DNA of 35,768 nucleotides, taken from the NCBI RefSeq assembly GCF_006438875.1, contig NZ_RCZH01000011.1, positions 1,010-36,777 of the forward strand, read 5' to 3'. Below the pieces are notes generated by a model. The model made no database searches, was not told the DNA's origin, and worked only from the letters and a program-made list of their open reading frames with translations. Source of the stretch: Flavobacterium pectinovorum. GTDB lineage: Bacteria > Bacteroidota > Bacteroidia > Flavobacteriales > Flavobacteriaceae. Position numbers and translations under genes: made by a program. Of this stretch, positions 16,535 through 23,344 are shown one piece after another (the first letter of the stretch is position 1; each line of letters starts with the position of its first letter).

Positions 16535-16614
16535 CCCTAGCCCCGATAGTAGTGGAAATCCTTTTGTGCGGGGGTTCCGCACAAAAGATTGAAACGGATA
16601 GCGGGATTAGCTCC
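16535..16614 (+). ncRNA. Structured repeat, copy 2 (Flavo-1-like candidate)
   Basis: Same layout as 199-281: outer arm AGCCCCGAT against AGCGGGA and AGC against GCT, shoulders AATCCTTTTG / CAAAAGATT, and an inner helix CTTTTGTGCGG / CCGCACAAAAG. The inner helix is GC-rich here and AT-rich in copy 1, yet pairs in both. It lies between kdpC and the porin. It could be an RNA gene, a processing site or a mobile hairpin element. Confidence 0.55.
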
Positions 16615-16690
16615 AAAAAAACCTACTAATAAAATTAATTAAACGTGACAAGTTTAGAAAACTGTCGGGTTTGAATACCACATTAAAAAA

Positions 16691-17767
16691 ATGAAAAAAA
16701 TTATACTTACGGCTTTAATCGCTTTTGGTTTTAGCAATTTGCATGCACAAGAAGAATCAAAAAGTCCGTTTACGTTTTCGGGATATGTTGAGACCTATTA
16801 TAGTTATGATTTCGGAAAACCGGACGATCATACCCGCCCGAGTTTTTTTTACAATTATAATAAAAGCAATGAAGTAAATATCAATTTAGGTTTGGCGAAA
16901 GTGAATTACCAAAAAGATAATGTTCGTGGAAATTTTGCTTTAATGGCCGGAACTTATGCGGAGTACAACATGGCGGCTGAACAAGGTTTATTGAAAAATA
17001 TATATGAGGCAAATGTGGGTGTGAAGATTTCGCAAAGCCATAATTTGTGGATTGATGCGGGAATTATGCCGGCACACATTGGTTTTGAAAGTGCGATTGG
17101 GAAAGATTGCCAAACTTTAACGAGAAGTATTCTGGCGGAGAATTCTCCGTATTATGAAACGGGAGTTAAAATTGGTTATACGTCAGAATCAGGAGAATGG
17201 TATTTGGCCGGAATGTATTTGAATGGCTGGCAACGTATTGAGAAAGTGGAAGGCAATCATACGCCTGCTTTTGGAACGCAGGTTACATACAAACCATCTG
17301 ATAAAATTGTTTTGAATTGGAGTACGTATGTTGGAAATGAGCAGCCGGATATCGACAAAAAATGGCGTTATTTTAATAACTTTTACGGACAATTTAAGGT
17401 AACGGATAAAACAAATGTTACAGCGGGTTTTGATGTTGGATCTCAGCAAGCGGCTAAAAACAGTAATAAATACGACACTTGGTTTTCGCCTGTTTTGATT
17501 CTGCAATACAAACCAACGAATAAAATTCAGCTTGCAGCGCGTGGTGAATATTATAGTGATGAAAAAGGGGTTATTATCGCGACGAAAACTCCAAATGGTT
17601 TTAAAACTTACGGTTTTTCAGCTAACTTTGATTACTTAGTTACTGATAATGTAATGTTTAGATTAGAAGCAAGAAATCTTTCCAGTAAAGATGAAATATT
17701 TACAAAAGACAATCTTCCAACGAATACGAATGCGTTTGTAACGACTTCGTTGGCGATTAGTTTCTAG
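16691..17767 (+). CDS. Outer-membrane beta-barrel porin (BBP2/OmpL-like)
   Basis: 358 residues. Signal peptide about 1-19 ending LHAQ. The mature protein alternates short beta strands and begins FTFSGYVETYYSYDF, with the DHTRPSFFYNYNKSNEVNINLGLAKV and MPAHIGFESAIGKDC segments typical of the putative beta-barrel porin-2 (BBP2) family. The C-terminus ends in Phe (TTSLAISF), the usual outer-membrane insertion signal. Proteins of this type are common by kdp genes in Bacteroidota and may pass K+ or small solutes through the outer membrane; the transported solute is inference. It sits between kdpC and kdpD on the same strand, but repeat gaps on both sides mean cotranscription is not certain. Confidence 0.85.
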   Translation: MKKIILTALIAFGFSNLHAQEESKSPFTFSGYVETYYSYDFGKPDDHTRPSFFYNYNKSNEVNINLGLAKVNYQKDNVRGNFALMAGTYAEYNMAAEQGLLKNIYEANVGVKISQSHNLWIDAGIMPAHIGFESAIGKDCQTLTRSILAENSPYYETGVKIGYTSESGEWYLAGMYLNGWQRIEKVEGNHTPAFGTQVTYKPSDKIVLNWSTYVGNEQPDIDKKWRYFNNFYGQFKVTDKTNVTAGFDVGSQQAAKNSNKYDTWFSPVLILQYKPTNKIQLAARGEYYSDEKGVIIATKTPNGFKTYGFSANFDYLVTDNVMFRLEARNLSSKDEIFTKDNLPTNTNAFVTTSLAISF

Positions 17768-17776
17768 AAAATATTC

Positions 17777-17939
17777 AGCCAAAGATTTCATAGATTAAAC
17801 GGATTTTTTTCGCCACGAATTACACAAATTTTCACTAATTTTTTATTTAAATATAATTCGTGGAAATTTGTGTAATTCGTGGCAAATAAATCTACACAAA
17901 GCCATTTAAAAATCCTTTTAATCTGTGAAATCTGTGGCT
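17777..17939. repeat. Nested inverted-repeat element upstream of kdpD
   Basis: Outer arms 17777-17808 and 17908-17939 (32 bp each) pair with three mismatches; inner arms GCCACGAATTACACAAATTT (17812-17831) and its exact complement (17864-17883) pair perfectly over 20 bp. The whole 163-base unit could fold into one long hairpin. Related halves occur at 22359-22476 and 31204-31594. Confidence 0.8.
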
Positions 17940-17987
17940 AAAAAAAAATAAAAAACTTTGTGTCTTAGCGCCTTCGCGGCAAATACT

Positions 17988-19115
17988 ATGGAACAGGAAA
18001 AAGAAAATAACGCACAGCACTTTCTCGATTTAATTCAGAAATCACGAAAAGGAAAGTTTAAAGTCTATATTGGAATGAGCGCCGGTGTGGGTAAAACGTA
18101 TCGGATGCTACAAGAGGCACATTCGTTATTGAAGAACGGAATTGATGTGAAAATTGGTTACATCGAAACGCATATGCGAAAGGAAACGCATGAGCTTTTG
18201 TCTGGTTTGCCTGTGATTCCACGGCGAACCATTTTCTATAAAGGGAAAGAACTGGAAGAACTTGATGTGCAAGCAATTATCAATCTGAGACCTGAAGTTG
18301 TAATTGTCGATGAATTGGCCCACACGAATATTGAAGGAAGCAAAAACGAAAAACGCTGGCAAGATGTCCTTGAAATTCTGGATGCGGGAATCAATGTGAT
18401 TTCGGCAGTGAATATTCAGCATATTGAGAGTTTAAATGAAGATGTAAAACGCATTACGGGTATTGATGTTCAGGAACGAATTCCTGATAATGTTTTGCGA
18501 TTGGCAGACGAAGTCGTGAATATAGATTTGACATCTGAAGATTTGATTGCGCGTTTGAAAGAAGGGAAAATTTATACGGCTGATAAAATTCAGACGGCTT
18601 TGATGAATTTCTTTAAATCAGATCAAATTTTACAATTACGCGAATTGGCTTTGAAAGAAGTGGCAAGTCAGGTGGTTCGAAAAGTAGAAAATGAAATACC
18701 TCAATTACATCCGTTACGACACGAAAAACTTTTGGCTTGCATAAGCAGTAACGATAAAACAGCCAAAATTGTGATTAGAAAAGCAGCGCGTCTGGCGAGT
18801 TATTACAATGGATCATGGTATGTTTTGTATGTAGAAACGCCTAAAGAAAGCAGTACCAAAATTGCGCTGGACAAACAACGTCATTTGATTAATAATTTTA
18901 AACTGGCAGTGCAATTGGGCGCAGAAATCATTAAAGTAGAAAATAAAAATATTGCCGATGCTATTTTAATGGCGGTTGAAGAAAAACATATCACAACTGT
19001 TTGCATCGGAAAACCGCATTTGAATTTATTTAAAGTAATTTTGTCTACAACGATTTTCAGACGCTTGCTAAATAGTCTGTCTTTATCGAATGTAGACCTT
19101 GTTATTTTATCGTAA
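17988..19115 (+). CDS. kdpD: Short KdpD: KdpD domain plus USP domain, no kinase core
   Basis: 375 residues from the ATG at 17988. The frame continues upstream to a TTG at 17958, but those codons are part of a repeat, so I reject them. Residues ~22-230 are the KdpD N-terminal domain, with Walker A GMSAGVGKT at 29-37 and Walker B VVIVDELAHTN from 104. Residues ~246-375 are a universal-stress-protein-like domain. Full-length E. coli KdpD (about 890 residues) continues with four membrane helices, GAF, HisKA and ATPase domains; all are missing here. The kinase gene beginning 184 bases downstream probably supplies that part in trans. The domain senses K+ or nucleotide state in the family; here that is inference. 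Confidence 0.93.
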   Translation: MEQEKENNAQHFLDLIQKSRKGKFKVYIGMSAGVGKTYRMLQEAHSLLKNGIDVKIGYIETHMRKETHELLSGLPVIPRRTIFYKGKELEELDVQAIINLRPEVVIVDELAHTNIEGSKNEKRWQDVLEILDAGINVISAVNIQHIESLNEDVKRITGIDVQERIPDNVLRLADEVVNIDLTSEDLIARLKEGKIYTADKIQTALMNFFKSDQILQLRELALKEVASQVVRKVENEIPQLHPLRHEKLLACISSNDKTAKIVIRKAARLASYYNGSWYVLYVETPKESSTKIALDKQRHLINNFKLAVQLGAEIIKVENKNIADAILMAVEEKHITTVCIGKPHLNLFKVILSTTIFRRLLNSLSLSNVDLVILS

Positions 19116-19125
19116 AAAATTTCTA

Positions 19126-19266
19126 AACCATATAAGTTGTATAAGTTCATTTAATAGGGCGTGTGAAATTTTAACCGCAAAGGACGCGAGGTTTATTTTC
19201 TTTGCACCTCTCGTCTTTTCCTTAATTACGTATCTTCTTATATTTTCTTATATAACTTATATGGTT
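19126..19266. repeat. MITE-like element between kdpD and the kinase gene
   Basis: Terminal inverted repeats AACCATATAAGTTGTATAAG (19126-19145) and CTTATATAACTTATATGGTT (19247-19266) match at 19 of 20 positions. Inside, GACGCGAGGT and ACCTCTCGTC form a second near-perfect pair. The 141-base unit has no reading frame of note. No clear target-site duplication is visible at its ends. Confidence 0.75.
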
Positions 19267-19299
19267 CAAAATAAATAAAATGTTTTTAAACCAAACATC

Positions 19300-21021
19300 A
19301 TGAGAATTAAAACTAAATTGAATCTGGGAGTTGGGTTATTATTTTTGCTAATAATAATACTTACATTAGTGAGTGCCTTTTATATTTTCTCGATAAAAAA
19401 AGACACTGAAAATATTCTAAAAGCAAATTATAATACGCTTGAATATTCTAGAAATATGCTTTTGTCTTTGGACGAAATTACTATTAATAGGGATAATGCG
19501 ATTATTACTTTTAAAGAAAACCTTCAAAAACAAACACAAAATGTTACTGAAGCGGGAGAAAAAAAAGGCACAGATAATTTGAAGAGAAATTTTGTTCTTT
19601 TAGAAAAAAACAGCTCCGATGAAACTTTAAAAATGCAAATCAGACAAGACATTTTTGAGATTATGAAACTCAATATGAATGCCATAAAACAGAAAAGCGA
19701 CATTGCAAAACATACCGCTGAAACTGCCAATTTATGGATTGCTATTGTGGGAACTTTGTGTTTTTTAATCGCCTTTAATTTATTGATTAATTTACCTAAT
19801 AATATTGCCAACCCTATTAAGGAATTGACTCAGAGTATTAAGGAAATTGCAAATAAAAATTATTCAGAACGTGTGCATTTCACCAACCATAACGAGTATG
19901 GAGATTTGGCAAAATCGTTTAATACAATGGCGCAAAAACTCGAGGAGTACAATAGTAGCAACTTATACAAACTATTCTTTGAGAAGAAACGACTGGAAAC
20001 GCTTATCAATAATATGCACGATCCTATTATTGGATTGGATAATAAAGGTATTGTTTTGTTTGTGAATGATGAAGCGTTGAAAATTATCGGAATGAAATCT
20101 GAAGATGTTATCGGGAAATCTGCTTCTACATTGGCTCTGTCAAATGATTTAATTCGTTCGTTAATTCTGAAAGAACTAGCTACGGATTCTCAGAAAAAAC
20201 AACCTTTGAAAATTTTTGCCCATGGAAAAGAAAGTTATTTCGATAAAGAAACCATTAATATTACGATAACACCAACCGGAGAAGAAAGAGAAATTAATAT
20301 TGGCGATGTGATTATTCTGCGAAACATTACGCTTTTTAAAGAACTTGATTTTGCTAAAACCAATTTTATTGCCACCGTTTCGCACGAATTAAAAACACCA
20401 ATCGCGTCTATAAAATTGAGTTTGCAATTGCTTCAAAACAACAAAACGGGCGATATGAACGACGACCAGAAACAATTGGTCGAAAGTATTAAAGATGACA
20501 GTCAGCGTTTATTGAAAATCACGGGAGAATTACTGAATTTATCTCAGCTTGAAACGGGAAATATTCAGCTAAATATTGAAAAAAGCGATCCGTATGCCAT
20601 CGCAAATTATGCAACGGAAGCGGTAAAAGTTCAGGCAGATCAAAAACAAATAAAGCTAATAATTGATGCCAATGAAAATCTGCAAGATGTAAAAGCCGAC
20701 AGCGAAAAAACAGGCTGGGTATTGATTAATTATCTTTCGAATGCTATCACATATTCGTCCGAAAAAAGTACGATTATCGTTAGATTAAAACAGGAAAACA
20801 ACCAAATTGTATTTCAGGTTATCGATACCGGAAAAGGAATTGACGCGCACTATAAAGACAAAGTTTTTGATAAATACTTTCAGATTCCGGGAAGTCAAAA
20901 ATCAGGAACAGGATTAGGTTTAGCCATCAGCAAAGAATTTATTGAAGCGCAAAATGGTAGTATTGGCGTTGAAAGCAATTTAGGTTTGGGAAGTACTTTT
21001 TGGTTTTCATTGAAGGTTTAA
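19300..21021 (+). CDS. Membrane histidine kinase (HAMP-PAS-HisKA-HATPase), likely KdpD partner
   Basis: 573 residues. Two membrane helices (about 9-31 and 145-167) enclose a ~110-residue periplasmic helical sensor region. Then HAMP (~165-218), PAS (~230-345), HisKA with His362 in TVSHELKTPIAS, and the ATPase with N box NYLSNAITYSS, DTGKGID and GTGLGLAIS. The core is complete. It follows the kinase-less KdpD at 184 bases on the same strand and ends the Kdp run. The natural reading is a split KdpD, with KdpD/USP as a soluble input module and this protein as the phosphate donor. Its response regulator is not adjacent; the candidate in this window is the sigma-54 activator at 8603. That pairing is unproven. 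Confidence 0.92.
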   Translation: MRIKTKLNLGVGLLFLLIIILTLVSAFYIFSIKKDTENILKANYNTLEYSRNMLLSLDEITINRDNAIITFKENLQKQTQNVTEAGEKKGTDNLKRNFVLLEKNSSDETLKMQIRQDIFEIMKLNMNAIKQKSDIAKHTAETANLWIAIVGTLCFLIAFNLLINLPNNIANPIKELTQSIKEIANKNYSERVHFTNHNEYGDLAKSFNTMAQKLEEYNSSNLYKLFFEKKRLETLINNMHDPIIGLDNKGIVLFVNDEALKIIGMKSEDVIGKSASTLALSNDLIRSLILKELATDSQKKQPLKIFAHGKESYFDKETINITITPTGEEREINIGDVIILRNITLFKELDFAKTNFIATVSHELKTPIASIKLSLQLLQNNKTGDMNDDQKQLVESIKDDSQRLLKITGELLNLSQLETGNIQLNIEKSDPYAIANYATEAVKVQADQKQIKLIIDANENLQDVKADSEKTGWVLINYLSNAITYSSEKSTIIVRLKQENNQIVFQVIDTGKGIDAHYKDKVFDKYFQIPGSQKSGTGLGLAISKEFIEAQNGSIGVESNLGLGSTFWFSLKV

Positions 21022-21353
21022 AAAAAGAGCCGTAGCCTCTATTAAAACTCCAGCGGAGTATCATATTTATAGCTAATTGATAAATTATCTATTTAAGCTC
21101 CAGCGGAGCGATATCTTTCGTCATTAAATATGTCACCCTTCTAGGGTTTAATAAAATGTGATAACAATTTTCTATAAATATAACTTCCCGCCGGGACTTA
21201 ATTTACTATAAATTATTTTACCAATATTTAGCCAATCTTAATCAAACTATCTCATTTAAAACCAAGAAATTAATATTGACTTAAGGTTGTATTAAGCCAA
21301 AAATAGTTTGATTGAACATTCGTTATTATTGCAACTTATAACGATAACGAAAG
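21022..21353. other. 332-base gap with one copy of a hairpin repeat
   Basis: No gene. Most of it is the 151-base repeat at 21048-21198 (listed). The remaining 155 bases before the PAP2 gene are plain AT-rich DNA with no exact TAnnTTTG box; TATTATTG just before the gene is one mismatch away. No strong terminator after the kinase. Confidence 0.55.
21048..21198. repeat. CTCCAGCGGAG hairpin repeat, left of PAP2 gene
   Basis: Made of consecutive small hairpins: CTCCAGCGGAG twice (21048 and near 21097), CACCCTTCTAGGGTT, and TTCCCGCCGGGA. Between them runs conserved text such as GCGATATCTTTCGTCAT. A direct copy with the same order lies at 22188-22339. Confidence 0.85.
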
Positions 21354-22115
21354 ATGTTTTACAAAACGATTTCTCTGGTATTTTTATTTGGTTTTTTGAG
21401 TGCAAATGCACAACAAAATGACTCAATAACAAAAATTGACAGTACTTCACATCAATTAAAGTTCAATTACAAACAATTAATTATTCCGGGTGTGCTAATT
21501 GGTTATGGAGTTATTGGAATTGCAAATGATCAGCTTTTAAGTTTTAATCACCAAATCCAAAGTGAAGTTACTGAAGACATTGACAACAAAATCACTATTG
21601 ACGATTTCTCTCAATATGCGCCCGCAGCATCGGTTTATGCTTTGAATGCTTTTGGTGTAAAAGGGAAAAATAATATGCGGGATCGTTCGGTCATATTTGT
21701 GACTTCGTATGTTATAATGGCTTCGACCGTCTTGGGTTTAAAGTCGATTGTTCATGAAGAACGTCCGGACGGAAGTTCAAATAACTCTTTTCCTTCTGGT
21801 CACACCGCAACTGCTTTTGCAGGAGCTGAGTTTTTATGGCAGGAATACAAAGACAAATCTATTTGGTACGGAATTGCCGGTTATGCCGTTGCAACCGGAA
21901 CGGGATTATTTAGAATTTACAACAATCGCCATTGGTTAACGGATGTTGCTGCCGGAGCCGGAATCGGGATTTTAAGTACCAAATTGGCCTATTGGATGAA
22001 TCCGTATATCACCAGAAAACTTTTTAAATCATCGGCTGAAAATAAATCAACTTCTATGATAATGCCTTTTTATAATGGTCAACAATATGGGTTGGGATTT
22101 GTGAAGGTTTTTTAG
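21354..22115 (+). CDS. PAP2-family phosphatase with signal peptide
   Basis: 253 residues. Signal peptide about 1-19 (ending SANAQ), then a PAP2 acid-phosphatase core. The three catalytic motifs are complete: K130-x6-R137-P138, PSGH at 147-150, and R187-x5-H193-x3-D197. Enzymes of this family remove phosphate from lipid phosphates such as undecaprenyl pyrophosphate or phosphatidate, acting in the membrane on the periplasmic side. Several hydrophobic segments (about 42-58, 113-130, 170-185, 197-212) agree. It is a single gene flanked on both sides by direct copies of the same repeat. Confidence 0.92.
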   Translation: MFYKTISLVFLFGFLSANAQQNDSITKIDSTSHQLKFNYKQLIIPGVLIGYGVIGIANDQLLSFNHQIQSEVTEDIDNKITIDDFSQYAPAASVYALNAFGVKGKNNMRDRSVIFVTSYVIMASTVLGLKSIVHEERPDGSSNNSFPSGHTATAFAGAEFLWQEYKDKSIWYGIAGYAVATGTGLFRIYNNRHWLTDVAAGAGIGILSTKLAYWMNPYITRKLFKSSAENKSTSMIMPFYNGQQYGLGFVKVF

Positions 22116-22187
22116 TTTTTTTTTATGCCATTACCGATAGCTATCGGAATACAAGATTAAAAGGATTTTATTTTCTATAATTAAAAA

Positions 22188-22339
22188 GCTCCAGCGGAGC
22201 ATCATATTTATAGCTTATTATAGATTCCCAATTTAAAGCTCCAGCGGAGCGATATCTTTCGTCATGAAATATGTCACCCCGATGGGGTTTATTAAAATGC
22301 AATAATAAATTTCTATAAATATAACGTCCCGTTGGGACT
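22188..22339. repeat. CTCCAGCGGAG hairpin repeat, right of PAP2 gene
   Basis: Same order as 21048-21198: GCTCCAGCGGAGC, a second CTCCAGCGGAG, GCGATATCTTTCGTCAT, CACCCCGATGGGGTT and GTCCCGTTGGGAC. The hairpin stems differ from the left copy by changes that keep pairing. Confidence 0.85.
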
Positions 22340-22358
22340 CTTTTATGTAATTTTTTTT

Positions 22359-22476
22359 GCCACAAATTACACGGATTCTCACATATTTCATTCAAATATA
22401 ATCAATACAATTTGTGCAAATTTGTGCAATTCGTGGCAAAAAAAATAATCCTTTTAATCCTTAAAATCTGTGGCTA
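22359..22476. repeat. Half copy of the GCCACGAATT nested element
   Basis: GCCACAAATTACACGGATT at the left and CAATTCGTGGC plus AATCCTTTTAATCC...AAATCTGTGGCT at the right match the inner arms and right outer arm of 17777-17939. The left outer arm is missing. Confidence 0.65.
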
Positions 22477-22485
22477 AAGACTTTT

Positions 22486-23259
22486 CTACGTATTCGAAGT
22501 ATTATTCTTAATCTCCATTACCTCTCTTTTAACTTCGAGAAGCAAATCTTTCATACTTTGAGATTCTGTCTGTTCATGACGTTTATCGCTTCGTCCTATA
22601 TTACATTCGTATTCCCATATCTCTAAAATATCTGAGGCTTTGACTTCATAATTCGGATAAAAACGATTATCAGATTCCAGAACCAATGCATTTTTTTTGT
22701 TTTTGTTCAAACGTTTATACACCATTCCTTCGTTTTTGGTAATCAATATATACGTTTTACCATCCATCACCTCTCCCAACCTTTCTACATAACGACCAAT
22801 AATAATCGATCCGTCTTCATGCGGTGGCATCGAATCGCCTTCAACAGGAAATCCGCGGTGTTTTCCAGGTCCTAAAAACGGAAGGGAAACTTGTTGCAGG
22901 CTCTCAATATATTCCGGATCGGCATATCCGTTTAGGTACCCGGCTTTTGCTTTTTGAGATACAATTTCGATATAATTCTCTCCAAATCGATCTACTTGTA
23001 TGGGTAAAATAAGTCGATTGCCTTCTAATTTTATCAAATTTTCTACGTCTATCTTTCGTATATCGACAGACAATATTAAGTCAATGCTCATATGAAAATA
23101 TAAGGCAATTTGCTTTAAGATATCGTACGGTGCCTCGGACGTTCCATCCTCGTATTTAACGTATCTTCCTCGGGTAATTCTTAGGTTTTCAGCTAATTTC
23201 TCCTGCGATATTTTATGCTTAACCCTCAATGCTCTGATGTTATCTGAAAATAAGGACAT
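22486..23259 (-). CDS. Self-cleaving XRE/S24 (LexA-like) repressor
   Basis: I use the ATG at 23259 (257 residues); the frame runs upstream to 23409 but there overlaps dinB and its promoter, so those codons are rejected. Residues 5-62 are an XRE-type helix-turn-helix (SQEKLAENLRITRGRYVKYE). Residues ~95-215 are a peptidase S24 domain: cleavage site Ala106-Gly107 (AKAGY), nucleophile Ser143 (VEGDSM) and Lys182 (VYKRL). LexA and phage repressors of this kind cut themselves when RecA is activated by DNA damage. It diverges from dinB across 85 bases and should repress that operon and itself. A charged helical tail (235-257) is extra. Confidence 0.9.
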   Translation of the reverse strand: MSLFSDNIRALRVKHKISQEKLAENLRITRGRYVKYEDGTSEAPYDILKQIALYFHMSIDLILSVDIRKIDVENLIKLEGNRLILPIQVDRFGENYIEIVSQKAKAGYLNGYADPEYIESLQQVSLPFLGPGKHRGFPVEGDSMPPHEDGSIIIGRYVERLGEVMDGKTYILITKNEGMVYKRLNKNKKNALVLESDNRFYPNYEVKASDILEIWEYECNIGRSDKRHEQTESQSMKDLLLEVKREVMEIKNNTSNT

Positions 23260-23266
23260 AATTAAT

Positions 23267-23285
23267 TTGTTATAATTTAGAACAA
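23267..23285. promoter_or_regulatory. Candidate operator next to the S24 repressor start
   Basis: TTGTT-ATAATTTAG-AACAA, a perfect 5-bp inverted repeat with 9 bases between, lying between the minus-strand -7 box (23286-23293) and the repressor ATG. The position fits self-repression. The arms share TTGT/ACAA with the palindrome at 23320-23336. Confidence 0.35.
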
Positions 23286-23293
23286 CAAATATA
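23286..23293 (-). promoter_or_regulatory. Putative -7 box for the S24 repressor gene
   Basis: Minus-strand TATATTTG, an exact TAnnTTTG match, 27-34 bases before the ATG. No clear -33 element. Confidence 0.45.
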
Positions 23294-23316
23294 CAAAAAA
23301 ATGTTATCATCTGTAC

Positions 23317-23324
23317 TAATTTTG
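23317..23324 (+). promoter_or_regulatory. Putative -7 box for dinB-dnaE
   Basis: TAATTTTG, an exact TAnnTTTG match, 21-28 bases before the dinB ATG. It overlaps the palindrome at 23320-23336, so a protein bound there would block it. Confidence 0.45.
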
Positions 23325-23336
23325 TTGCATACAAAA
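23320..23336. promoter_or_regulatory. Candidate operator over the dinB promoter
   Basis: TTTTGT-TGCAT-ACAAAA, a perfect 6-bp inverted repeat with a 5-base centre, overlapping the dinB -7 box. Its dyad symmetry suits a dimeric XRE/S24 repressor such as the one encoded on the other side of this gap. Binding is inference. Confidence 0.4.
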
Positions 23337-23344
23337 ATAAGGAA

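Larger units (their letters stand above)
16284..16690. other. 407-base repeat-rich gap between kdpC and the porin
   Basis: No gene. It holds a TCCCGAGGCTTCGGGA hairpin (16298-16313), three CAGGTTTT hairpins (16326-16507, listed), the structured element at 16535-16614 (listed), and a worn fourth CAGGTTTT copy at 16644-16672 just before the porin ATG. The first hairpins after kdpC may act as transcript ends, though no long T-run follows them. Confidence 0.65.
22116..22485. other. 370-base gap of repeats after the PAP2 gene
   Basis: No gene. It contains a perfect CCGATAGCTATCGG palindrome at 22134-22147, preceded by T-runs, then the hairpin repeat at 22188-22339 and a half copy of the nested element at 22359-22476 (both listed). 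It is the convergent region between PAP2 (plus) and the S24 regulator (minus). Confidence 0.6.
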
